From positions 1 to 14,028 of the forward strand of contig JALLAP010002018.1 in assembly GCA_036939355.1 (NCBI GenBank): DNA of 14,028 nucleotides. The letters are read 5' to 3'. The DNA comes from Thalassiosira profunda. Its lineage: Eukaryota; Bacillariophyta; Thalassiosirophyceae; Thalassiosirales; Thalassiosiraceae. This document shows positions 1 to 6,485 of the stretch, in pieces. The stretch's first letter is position 1, and every line of letters starts with the position of its first letter. The notes beneath the pieces are model-generated. The model made no database searches and was not told the DNA's origin. It worked only from the letters and a program-made list of their open reading frames with translations. Both the position numbers and the translations under genes were made by a program.

Positions 1-234
1 ACCGCACTGCAGCGGCTTGATGTAGTGTACCCTGTCCGACGCCGCTGCCGCCGCGTGGACGAGGCCGGTGGAGACGATGGACTTGCCCACGTCGGTGTTG
101 GCACCGAAGAGGAGGTGTGCGCGGTGGTTCGGGGCGAGGGATACCGGGCCGGTCGCCGCGGCTGAGCCGGTGGCGAAGGCTCTAGCGGCGGTGCGAGGGA
201 CCAAACGAGCAGCTGTGCGGGCGAGGGCGGCCAT
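1..234 (-). CDS. BIO3: Dethiobiotin synthetase (BIO3/BioD type), mitochondrial, 5' end only
   Basis: Only the first 78 codons lie in the window; the gene continues past the left edge. The N-terminus is Arg/Ala-rich without acidic residues and ends in RAFATG, a typical mitochondrial presequence with an R-x-F cleavage context. From about residue 41 comes LLFGANTDVGKSIVSTG, the P-loop of dethiobiotin synthetase (family pattern GTDTxVGKT), then YIKPLQCG, matching the KPxQTG strand that follows it. Family knowledge: the enzyme makes dethiobiotin from DAPA, CO2 and ATP in biotin synthesis. In plants and many fungi it is fused to DAPA aminotransferase (BIO3-BIO1) and sits in mitochondria, and the GANT form of the P-loop resembles those fused enzymes. 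Whether the aminotransferase half follows cannot be seen here. The start ATG is the first one in frame with the presequence. It shares a 180-bp gap with the plus-strand gene at 415. The alternative is another P-loop amidoligase, which is less likely. Confidence 0.75.
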   Translation of the reverse strand, partial: MAALARTAARLVPRTAARAFATGSAAATGPVSLAPNHRAHLLFGANTDVGKSIVSTGLVHAAAAASDRVHYIKPLQCG

Positions 235-414
235 CGCTGCAGGCGCGGCACGTGGGTGGAGACGAAGGTTCACCGACTTGCACAACGCCGACAGGCGACG
301 ACCTTTGAGAGGGGTACTGAAATCACAAAGAGATAAAGATGAGTTAGCCTTTTGCAATTGCTACATTTTCGCCAATATTCACAGAGCACCCCTAATACAT
401 CACAATCCGCCACC
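235..414. promoter_or_regulatory. Divergent intergenic region between the BIO3-like gene and the methyltransferase-like gene
   Basis: This 180-bp gap separates two head-to-head starts and must hold both 5' leaders and promoters. It becomes clearly more AT-rich toward the plus-strand gene. A CACGTG palindrome (E-box/G-box) lies at 249-254, just upstream of the BIO3-like ATG. A CCAAT pentamer lies at 372-376, about 40 bp before the plus-strand ATG. Both are short and could occur by chance; a shared bidirectional promoter is inferred from spacing alone. Confidence 0.4.
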
Positions 415-1485
415 ATGGGCAAAGGCAAGAAGAGGAAGTCACCCCCCGAGGGCGGTGGTAACCCCCTCCTCGCGGCGCAGCAGCAGTTCCTCGCCTCCCT
501 CCCATCCCACGCCCACCATCACTTCTTCTCCCCCGACGTGTCGCCCGAGCAGCGGGCCGAGATTTGGGAGCGCCAGGCCGACCTCGGAGAGGCACTCGTC
601 AACCAGCACGCATGGGCGACGCCGGACGCGCGGCTGCTGCGGGTGTTTCGGCACTTTGGTCGGGAGAAGGGGATTGTGGAGGTGGGATGCGGCGCCAACG
701 CGTATTGGGCGCGGTGGATGCACGCGCAGGGAGGGGTGGACGTTGTGGGGTTAGACGTCAGTTTGTATGCGGGCGGCCAGATTGGCGGCGGTAAGCAGTC
801 GAAGAAAGCGAAGAACCACCATTCACCGAGTGGATTGATCATACGGCAAGGAGGACCAAATGCACTCTCCGAAGATGCAGAGCTTCGAGATTCCGGCAGG
901 ACGTTGTTTTTGTGCTATCCGGACGAAGAGTATCATCAACCTGACGAAGAGGACGAGGAGGCGCCCGCATCAATGGCGGCAGCGTGCCTCGAGCATTTTG
1001 CAGGTGACACCATCATTCACGTGGGGGAGCTTTACGGAGATACGTTGAGCATGGAGCAGGCACCATTCGGGCGATCTTCCTCGGGAGAGTTTCAGACTAG
1101 ACTGGCCGCCGAGTATCACTGCATACTCAAAATATCGATGAGCAATTGGTTGCATGTGCGAGATACCCTGAGCGTCTGGAAGCGGAGCCAGACTTCCTGC
1201 ATGGCGTTTCAGGACGACAGCGACGACGAAGAAGCGGAGGAGGCATATTACAAATACATTCCACCTGAGGAGTTGTTGCCAGTGGATGCGGCCGCGCCGT
1301 GCGTGGCTCACTTGCTGGGCAAAAGCGATGGGAGAAAGTGCACAGAGGATGCAAGGCAGAGCAAACGGCCATCTCAGGATGCTGATGCAAAGGTGGGAGG
1401 GAAACAAAGCGGTTCCAAGAAGAAGAAGCAGCGGAAAGAGAAGAAATCTGATGCATCGGCGATAATTGCGGGTGAAGCGTGGTGA
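415..1485 (+). CDS. Conserved SAM-methyltransferase-like protein with Lys-rich tail
   Basis: Single exon, 356 aa. The ATG at 415 is chosen because of its near-ideal context (CCGCCACCATGGG); an upstream in-frame extension of 21 residues lacks such a context. The N-terminus is MGKGKKRK, basic. Around residues 88-116, VEVGCGANAYWARW followed by VDVVGLDVS fits motif I and the post-I acid of class I SAM-dependent methyltransferases. Further on, RTLFLCYPDEEY, then IIHVGELYGDT, FQTRLAAEYHCILKISMSNW and LSVWKR resemble a conserved but uncharacterised eukaryotic family in which a broken Rossmann-like fold is followed by an LFLCYPD segment. The last 60 residues are Lys-rich with KKKKQRKEKK, a likely nuclear or nucleolar signal. 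Substrate unknown; catalytic activity is inferred from motif I only. Convergent with the NUP50 gene, 56 bp between stops. Confidence 0.7.
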   Translation: MGKGKKRKSPPEGGGNPLLAAQQQFLASLPSHAHHHFFSPDVSPEQRAEIWERQADLGEALVNQHAWATPDARLLRVFRHFGREKGIVEVGCGANAYWARWMHAQGGVDVVGLDVSLYAGGQIGGGKQSKKAKNHHSPSGLIIRQGGPNALSEDAELRDSGRTLFLCYPDEEYHQPDEEDEEAPASMAAACLEHFAGDTIIHVGELYGDTLSMEQAPFGRSSSGEFQTRLAAEYHCILKISMSNWLHVRDTLSVWKRSQTSCMAFQDDSDDEEAEEAYYKYIPPEELLPVDAAAPCVAHLLGKSDGRKCTEDARQSKRPSQDADAKVGGKQSGSKKKKQRKEKKSDASAIIAGEAW

Positions 1486-1541
1486 ACAAGATGAATTATG
1501 CATAAACTGCAACTCAAGTGGAAACCCGCCAGCAATTCACA

Positions 1542-3167
1542 TCAGTCCTCCACCTCCAGTGCCGCTTTAAGCTTCTGTTCCAATGTATCTGCCTCCGCCG
1601 TCGTCTTCACCTTGAACAGCGAGGTTTCCAAATGTCCGTCGCTCCCCGGAGAGTTCAGCTGGATGAATTTCTCGCCGCGGCGGATGACGGTGCACGTCTT
1701 GGGCACGAGGCGCACGTTCAGGATGAGTTTGAGGGATGTCTCCTGACGCTGAACCACCCGCGCTGCGTGTTTCGTCTCCTCGAGCTTCTCTCCAGCGGTG
1801 GCCTTGCGCCTCAGGACGCGGACCGGACCAATGCCCGCCTCCTTCTGCACCAGCTTTGGCTTCTTCTCCCCATCTCTCTTCTCTGGCGATTCCTTGGACA
1901 TTTCGGGCGATCCGTCCTCCTTCTTCTCCGGAGAGCCCTCCCCCTCCTCCTTCTTGGCCTTCACCAATTCCAGCCTCTTTGTCGACGGCACTGAGGGCAC
2001 GTCCTCCTTCACCGCCCCATCTTGGCCAGTGCCCACTTTGCTTTCCTCCTCGGGCACCATTTTGAAGAGCTTGGCGCGTACCTGGCAGAGGCAGTCCTCG
2101 TCGTGCTCTCCATTGTCCGTGTCGGCCACCGAAGAGGAGGGAAACTTCGAGGGGCTGTCGGGCGCACTGTCCTGGCTCTGGGCAAACGTTCCCGCGAGGC
2201 CGCTGCCTCCACTGGCACTGTTCGTCGCCGTTGAGGATTCCTTCAGCGAGCCAAAGCCCTTGGAGACGGCGCCGAACCCCGAACCGAAGCCCCCTCCCCC
2301 GAATCCACTCGATTTTGCTGCATCGTCGTCCTTCGCGGATTCAGACTTCTCCTTCAATGCCCCGAATCCCTGGGAGACGGCGCCAAAGCCCGATCCGAAC
2401 CCCCCTCCCCCAAATCCCGCGGACTTGGGTGCATCCCCTTCGCCCTTTTCGGTGGCCTGCTTCAATGCCCCAAACCCCTGGGAGACGGCGCCAAAGCCCG
2501 AGCCAAATCCCCCCACACTGGTTTTTTGTGCATCCCCGTTGCCTTTGGTCTCTTCCGCGGACGATTTCAGCGCCCCAAATCCCTGGGACACGGTGCCAAA
2601 TCCGGACCCAAACCCCCCTCCCCCGGTTTTAGCAGCCACGCTCCCAAAGCCGGCGCTGGCCGCGGCGGATCCGAACGTCGGCACGTTTGCGCCGGAGCCG
2701 AATACCGGGGCTGCGCTTTTTGTCTCTGCGCCCTCTGCAGCCTTCTCCTCTGCAGCCTTCTCCTCTGCCTTTGCAGGTTGGACGAGTTCCACGGACGCAA
2801 ACGCGCCCCCGCCCTTGGACGCCCCTCCCCCGCCCCCGCCCCACTTGGGGCAGGCCTTGACGATTTTGCGCTGCTGGAGAACATCCTCAGACGCCCTCTG
2901 GAAGGGATCGCTCCGCTTGCCCCCCTCGTCGTTGAGGTCATCGTCGTCCGACCCGCACGCGTGGCCCTCGGGGTGGTCGTCCTTGTTGAGCTGGACGTCG
3001 GACCTGCGCTTTTTGTTTTTGTTGGACGGCTGCGCGGTTGGTGCCCCCTCACCCTCCTCAACGCCCGCGGCGGGCGGCTCTGGCGCGTCGGCGGGCGGCG
3101 CGACTGCATCCACCGCCACCTCCTGCACCTCCTTTGCCTGCGCGCCGTCGTCTCCCAGTGAACTCAT
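1542..3167 (-). CDS. NUP50: NUP50/Nup2-type FG nucleoporin with C-terminal Ran-binding domain
   Basis: Single exon, 541 aa from the ATG at 3167 (context GCCGCCATGA). Residues about 50-57 hold a basic cluster (KNKKRRSD), followed by an acidic stretch and then ASEDVLQQRKIVKACPKW near 92-109. This order matches the importin-alpha-binding N-terminal segment of NUP50 (family form: KR..., then ASEEVLKNRxIKKA). Residues about 156-322 are FG-rich, with four near-identical repeats. The C-terminus (about 360-540) is a RanBD: DEDCLCQVRAKLFKM is the first strand, then GIGPVRVLRRK, AARVVQRQE and LKLILNVRL, ending in ETSLFKVKTTAEADTLEQKLKAAL. The RanBD is interrupted by about 65 charged residues rich in SPEK-type motifs. 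Role by homology: nuclear basket, releases importin-alpha cargo and binds RanGTP. The divergent neighbour is the membrane protein at 3423. Identity is strong from three independent segments. Confidence 0.88.
   Translation of the reverse strand: MSSLGDDGAQAKEVQEVAVDAVAPPADAPEPPAAGVEEGEGAPTAQPSNKNKKRRSDVQLNKDDHPEGHACGSDDDDLNDEGGKRSDPFQRASEDVLQQRKIVKACPKWGGGGGGASKGGGAFASVELVQPAKAEEKAAEEKAAEGAETKSAAPVFGSGANVPTFGSAAASAGFGSVAAKTGGGGFGSGFGTVSQGFGALKSSAEETKGNGDAQKTSVGGFGSGFGAVSQGFGALKQATEKGEGDAPKSAGFGGGGFGSGFGAVSQGFGALKEKSESAKDDDAAKSSGFGGGGFGSGFGAVSKGFGSLKESSTATNSASGGSGLAGTFAQSQDSAPDSPSKFPSSSVADTDNGEHDEDCLCQVRAKLFKMVPEEESKVGTGQDGAVKEDVPSVPSTKRLELVKAKKEEGEGSPEKKEDGSPEMSKESPEKRDGEKKPKLVQKEAGIGPVRVLRRKATAGEKLEETKHAARVVQRQETSLKLILNVRLVPKTCTVIRRGEKFIQLNSPGSDGHLETSLFKVKTTAEADTLEQKLKAALEVED
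2241..2618 (-). repeat. Tandem FG-repeat array inside NUP50
   Basis: Four in-frame copies of a unit built on GGFGSGFGAVSQGFGALK plus a variable polar spacer of roughly 15-20 residues occupy protein residues about 184-309. The core is almost invariant (TVSQ in the first copy; AVSK and GSLK in the last), while the spacers differ (ETKGNGDAQK, EKGEGDAPK, SAKDDDAAK, STATNSAS). Each core contributes three FG dipeptides. Strong similarity between copies suggests recent duplication or gene conversion. Confidence 0.9.
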
Positions 3168-3422
3168 GGCGGCGCGGTTGCTTCGGGTGCTCAGTGCTCG
3201 GCGTCTTTGGGTGTGCACGAGAGGTGGTGGGTGGTCTCTAGCTAGGTGCACCTTCGTGGATTTTCATTATTTTTGAAAACACGCGCTCGCTTTTCAAAAA
3301 CTCGAATCAAATTTGAATCTCAGCTTTTTAGTGGGTTTTTCTTTTTGTTGCATTGCCTCGAGAGAGGCAGGCGACCTCTCATCTCTGGCGGCCACAACCG
3401 CCACAACAGCACAACCGGTCCA
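3168..3422. promoter_or_regulatory. Divergent intergenic region between NUP50 and the membrane-protein gene
   Basis: A 255-bp gap between head-to-head starts. It contains an AT-rich core around 3260-3350 flanked by GC-rich leaders. Within the core a perfect 10-bp inverted repeat (TTTTTGAAAA / TTTTCAAAAA) spans 3270-3279 and 3291-3300 with an 11-nt spacer rich in CpG, followed by the perfect 10-bp palindrome TCAAATTTGA at 3307-3316. All share a TTGAAA/TTTCAA core, suggesting a dimeric factor site or nucleosome-free core promoter. Function is inferred from position only. Confidence 0.45.
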
Positions 3423-4894
3423 ATGGGTCGCTTCGTCACGGTGTGCGCCCTCCTCCTGGGCCTGATTGGCTCGGCGAGCGGCCAGCTAGTTGCAACCGGG
3501 GCTCGGCCGGAATTCCCGGTAAGCAACAGCCTTCCCCCTCGCCATTTGCTCCTCGCTTGTCTCCTTTTTCCCATTCTCATTCTGACCCCTCTCCCTCCTC
3601 TCCGTCCCGATCAAGGTGTCGCCCGATGGTTGCAAGCCGGGCGGCAGGACGACGGAGGTGTGCCCGGTCCGCATGGAGTGCTTCAAGGACTCCAACTATC
3701 CCTTGGGCGGGCGGTGCGATTGTGAGTGGTCAATTGACGTCTCTGTGTTCGCCCGATCCCGTTGACGTCGATCCCGCTCAACGACTCTCCTTCTCTGCGC
3801 GCAGGCAATCCGTTGTACCAGAAGAAGCCCAAGAAGCTTCCCTTCAACGACTCCTCGGAATGGGACGACGGCTACTCGGCCGCGGACTGCGAACGCCACC
3901 ACTTCCAACACTTCGTCTCGACGACCCTCTATTTCACCATGATGATCCTCTCGTTGGCGCTCGTCTACACGGTCTTCGTCGTCGTGCGGGAGCTCATCCG
4001 ATCCAGGGCGTTCAAGTTCAACGCCACCGGCACGAGCCTGATCATCCTCTTCGTCCAGGGCATCGCGGTGGCCCTGGCGGGCCTCATTTACTTCGCGAAC
4101 AACATCGGGCTGGACCGGCAGGAGTACTGGTACCAACGGAGGACGCTCCTCTTCAATGTCATGTTTCCGTGCGTGCCCCTCATCGATTTCGAGATCGCCG
4201 TCACGTGGATGGACTTGTACGACCGCACGAACAAGATGAGCAAGAGCTCGTCCAAGGTCATCAAGGTCATGCGCGTCGCGTTCCGGCTGATCTCGCTCTT
4301 CCTGGCGTTTGGCATGTCCTTCGTCGTGGGAAGCGGCAGCCTGACCGCCCTGGTCTGGGGGCTTATTGGGCCCAACGTCATCGGGTGGCCCTTCGTTGCC
4401 GTCGGAGGGTTCCTCATCACGAAGACGCTCTGTCCCGACAACAAGGACGTGGCCAACCCGAACTGGAAGGTGTCCCAGGCCATTCGGCGCAGCGTGAGCC
4501 ACAATCTCATTGGCAAAATCCTGGAAGTCACCCTCCTGCTTGGGATGTTGACTGTGAACCGCCACCCCCAGCTTGGATACTTCTACGGCGCGTTTACCGG
4601 GTTCTACATCTTCACCTTCGTCTTCCGGGTGTGAGTGCAATGTTTGTCCTCTCTGCTCAACTGGCCCGCGGGCTCCAATCTCATGCGCTCCTTCTTGTAT
4701 CATTTGCTCTCCACAGGTGGGCGTGGGTGCACTACCTCATCTTTGGAAGCCGCAAGCACCTCCAGAAGTACGCCGGCGCGGACGCCAGCGGCTACTTCGG
4801 CTTCTCGACTATCGGCATCAACAAGATGACCACGCAGGCGAGCAGCGTTTTCAGGAGCAGCGCGGTCTCTTCGCGCTCTAGCGTTGTCAGTTAG
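3423..4894 (+). CDS. Secretory seven-helix membrane protein with Cys-rich ectodomain (four exons)
   Basis: Exons 3423-3518, 3616-3721, 3805-4630 and 4717-4894 join to give 401 aa; intron phases are 0, 1 and 2. Residues 1-20 are a signal peptide (VCALLLGLIGSASG, cleavage near Q21). Residues 38-68 hold a compact Cys-rich module (Cys 38, 48, 54, 66 and 68) ending GGRCDC, encoded mostly by exon 2. Seven hydrophobic segments follow at about 104-128, 142-164, 181-203, 226-245, 246-273, 304-319 and 324-352. The C-terminal tail is Ser-rich (SSVFRSSAVSSRSSVVS), probably cytosolic and phosphorylatable. An extracellular N-terminus, seven helices and a Ser-rich tail fit a receptor-like topology, but I see no GPCR family signature, and a transporter-like or TOM1/THH1-like protein is equally possible. 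The N-A-T at residues 140-142 is a possible glycosylation sequon. It is the only intron-bearing gene seen here. Confidence 0.78.
3519..3615 (+). other. Spliceosomal intron 1 (97 nt, phase 0)
   Basis: Donor CCG|GTAAGC and acceptor ATCAAG|GTG. The interior is strongly C/T-rich, with a CTGAC branch-point-like string upstream of the polypyrimidine tract. Removing it joins the signal-peptide exon in frame to the Cys-rich exon. Confidence 0.82.
3722..3804 (+). other. Spliceosomal intron 2 (83 nt, phase 1)
   Basis: Donor T|GTGAGT and acceptor CGCGCAG|GC. Splicing restores codon TGC (Cys68), giving the continuous CDC motif and the main membrane exon in frame. Reading through would hit the TGA in the donor. 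Confidence 0.85.
4631..4716 (+). other. Spliceosomal intron 3 (86 nt, phase 2)
   Basis: Donor GGGT|GTGAGT and acceptor CCACAG|GTGG. Splicing continues the seventh helix (FRVWAWVHYLIFG). Without splicing the frame ends at the TGA overlapping the donor. Confidence 0.85.
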
Positions 4895-4973
4895 GAATGG
4901 CGCTTCTTTCGTGTTGCAGAGTTGCTTGATTGTGACATCACGGCGCTTTCTTCGGATGGGCAAGCAGGGTAGC

Positions 4974-6368
4974 CTAACACGTAGACTCGAGATGTTGTGT
5001 TTGCTTTTGGGCCAGCCCGTAAATCAAAATGCCTGCGGCCATCGGGAGTGAGAGCGAATCGACCCCGCCGGCCATGCCGATGCGCAGTCGTCGATCACAG
5101 GCCCTTACGACCTCGTTGCGAAGGCCGTTCCCCTCGTTGCCGAGGACGCAGCACCACGACTTGCCGTCGGGGACGCGGTACGTTTCGAGGGCCGCGAGCG
5201 GGGGCAAGTCAGCATCGGGCGCGTCGTTCACAACGGCGGCGAGGCACTCCACGTTCCTCGCTCGCAGCCACTGCAGCACTCGCACAAGACCGCCGGCCTT
5301 GCCCTCTCTTCCATTCCCCTCCTCGCTGTTCTCAGCACTTGGCAGCCCCCGTTCCCACTCGGCAACCCTGATCGTCGGAACGTTCACGACGTGCCCCAAA
5401 CTCACGCGCACGGATTGTCGATACCACGCATCGCAGCAATCGTCGCTCAATATCACCGCGTCGATTCCGAGGGCGGCGGCGGTGCGCAGGATGGAGCCCA
5501 CGTTGGCCGCGTTGGACGCGGCGTCGAGGGCGAGGAGCCGCCGCGGCCTCGTCGCCGTTTGTGTGGACAGCAGCCTCTCCAGCCAGGCGTAGGCGTTGGA
5601 TTGCGCGGGCACGACGCCGCAGGCCATGGCGCCCCGGGCCACGGGAAATCCCACAATTTCCGACAATGCCTCCTCGTCCCCAATGATGATGCGGAAGGGC
5701 GGTGCGTGGTCTTGATTTGCAAAGTGGCGCTTTTTCAGGTCGGCGAGGAGGCAAGTGGGCGGGTCGAAGAACGGGGCGGGCTTGGCCAAGATGGACAAGA
5801 GGTGCACCGGCGGACGATAAATCTCGTTGGTGGCGGAGTCTGAAGTTGTGTCCGATGGAGCGCTCTCGGTCGTCGAAGATGATGTCGCCTCGCACCGCTG
5901 GATCATCATGCGGGCCGCCTCGGTGCCCTCCGAAATGAAGAGCCTTCGCCCCTCGGCGTCCTTTACAATTGGCGCCTCCTTCAGATCGAAGAACGGGGCG
6001 AGCCACCGGGCGAGCTTTGCAATTCGCGCCCCCTCTCCATTTACACCTTCCGCATCGCCCGTGCCGTTCGTCCCTCGCAATCGTCGGATGGCCCTCACGT
6101 CCTCGAGGGTCACGCGGGCGGCATATGATTCTCGTCCGTCGACCCAGGCTGCCCACGGCGGCTGCTCCTGCTGCGCCGCCGCCAGACGCCGCGCCTGCTT
6201 GGCCGCGTACTTGGCCCGCTTGGCGGCGTGGACGGTGGGGCCGTGGGAGGGCTTGGTCGCCATCTGCTCGGTTTGTGGGGCGCCGCGGCGGCTGGGGGCG
6301 GCTGGCGGGGGGCTGGGAGGAATGAGTGGCCAGCGTGCTTCCACGTCGACACCTGCGCGAGGCGCCAT
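4974..6368 (-). CDS. SpoU/TrmH-family RNA 2'-O-ribose methyltransferase
   Basis: Single exon, 464 aa from the ATG at 6368 (-3 G, +4 G); an ATG 35 codons in (6263) is an alternative. The N-terminus is Arg/Ala/Pro-rich without acidic bias over the first 30 residues, so an organellar transit peptide is possible but not clear. Residues about 140-160 (RRLFISEGTEAARMMIQ) and 230-253 (EALSEIVGFPVARGAMACGVV) match the substrate-binding domain that precedes the catalytic domain. The SPOUT domain runs from about 278 to 457: motif 1 NAANVGSILRTAAALG (Arg295), motif 2 VLGNEGNGLRNEV, motif 3 IGMAGGVDSLSLPMAAGILIY. The knot motifs are complete except that motif 3 has SLSLP where the family usually has SLNVS. 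It methylates a ribose 2'-OH in tRNA or rRNA; the target cannot be told from sequence. Convergent with the upstream membrane-protein gene (79 bp) and divergent from the INSIG-like gene (117 bp). Confidence 0.85.
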   Translation of the reverse strand: MAPRAGVDVEARWPLIPPSPPPAAPSRRGAPQTEQMATKPSHGPTVHAAKRAKYAAKQARRLAAAQQEQPPWAAWVDGRESYAARVTLEDVRAIRRLRGTNGTGDAEGVNGEGARIAKLARWLAPFFDLKEAPIVKDAEGRRLFISEGTEAARMMIQRCEATSSSTTESAPSDTTSDSATNEIYRPPVHLLSILAKPAPFFDPPTCLLADLKKRHFANQDHAPPFRIIIGDEEALSEIVGFPVARGAMACGVVPAQSNAYAWLERLLSTQTATRPRRLLALDAASNAANVGSILRTAAALGIDAVILSDDCCDAWYRQSVRVSLGHVVNVPTIRVAEWERGLPSAENSEEGNGREGKAGGLVRVLQWLRARNVECLAAVVNDAPDADLPPLAALETYRVPDGKSWCCVLGNEGNGLRNEVVRACDRRLRIGMAGGVDSLSLPMAAGILIYGLAQKQTQHLESTC

Positions 6369-6485
6369 CACACGCACATCACCACATCATCATCTCGAGG
6401 AGCGACCCTCGCTCGGTTCGGCGCGGCGCTCCGGCGTTGAAGGAGATTGGGGGCAGTGGCAGCGGTTGCAGCGCGCGGGGTGCAG
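6369..6485. promoter_or_regulatory. Short divergent intergenic region (TrmH-like / INSIG-like genes)
   Basis: Only 117 bp separates the two start codons, the tightest head-to-head pair here. An inverted CCAAT (ATTGG) sits at about 6447-6451, and a CATCATCATC run lies near the minus-strand start. No TATA-like element is evident on either strand. A shared promoter follows from spacing only. Confidence 0.35.

Noticed and set aside
791..899. GTAAGC donor-like site in the methyltransferase-like gene with a CAG at 897-899
   Set aside because: Removing 109 nt would break the frame and damage the conserved LFLCYPD neighbourhood; reading through is coherent.
1845..2036. Possible retained in-frame intron (about 192 nt) within the NUP50 RanBD
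   Set aside because: A GTGGGC donor and a GTGCAG acceptor could be drawn in frame, but the segment is purine-rich on the coding strand, lacks a polypyrimidine tract, and has ordered SPEK motifs, unlike the C/T-rich introns at 3519-4716. Kept as coding, with RNA-seq named as the test.
1798..3276. 492-codon open frame on the plus strand opposite NUP50
   Set aside because: Its Pro/Ser-rich translation is the antisense reading of Gly/FG repeats and GC-biased third positions; the minus strand gives three recognisable NUP50 segments.
3696..4703. 335-codon open frame on the minus strand opposite the seven-helix protein
   Set aside because: A highly charged, low-information translation runs across two real introns of the plus-strand gene; it is a GC-bias shadow.
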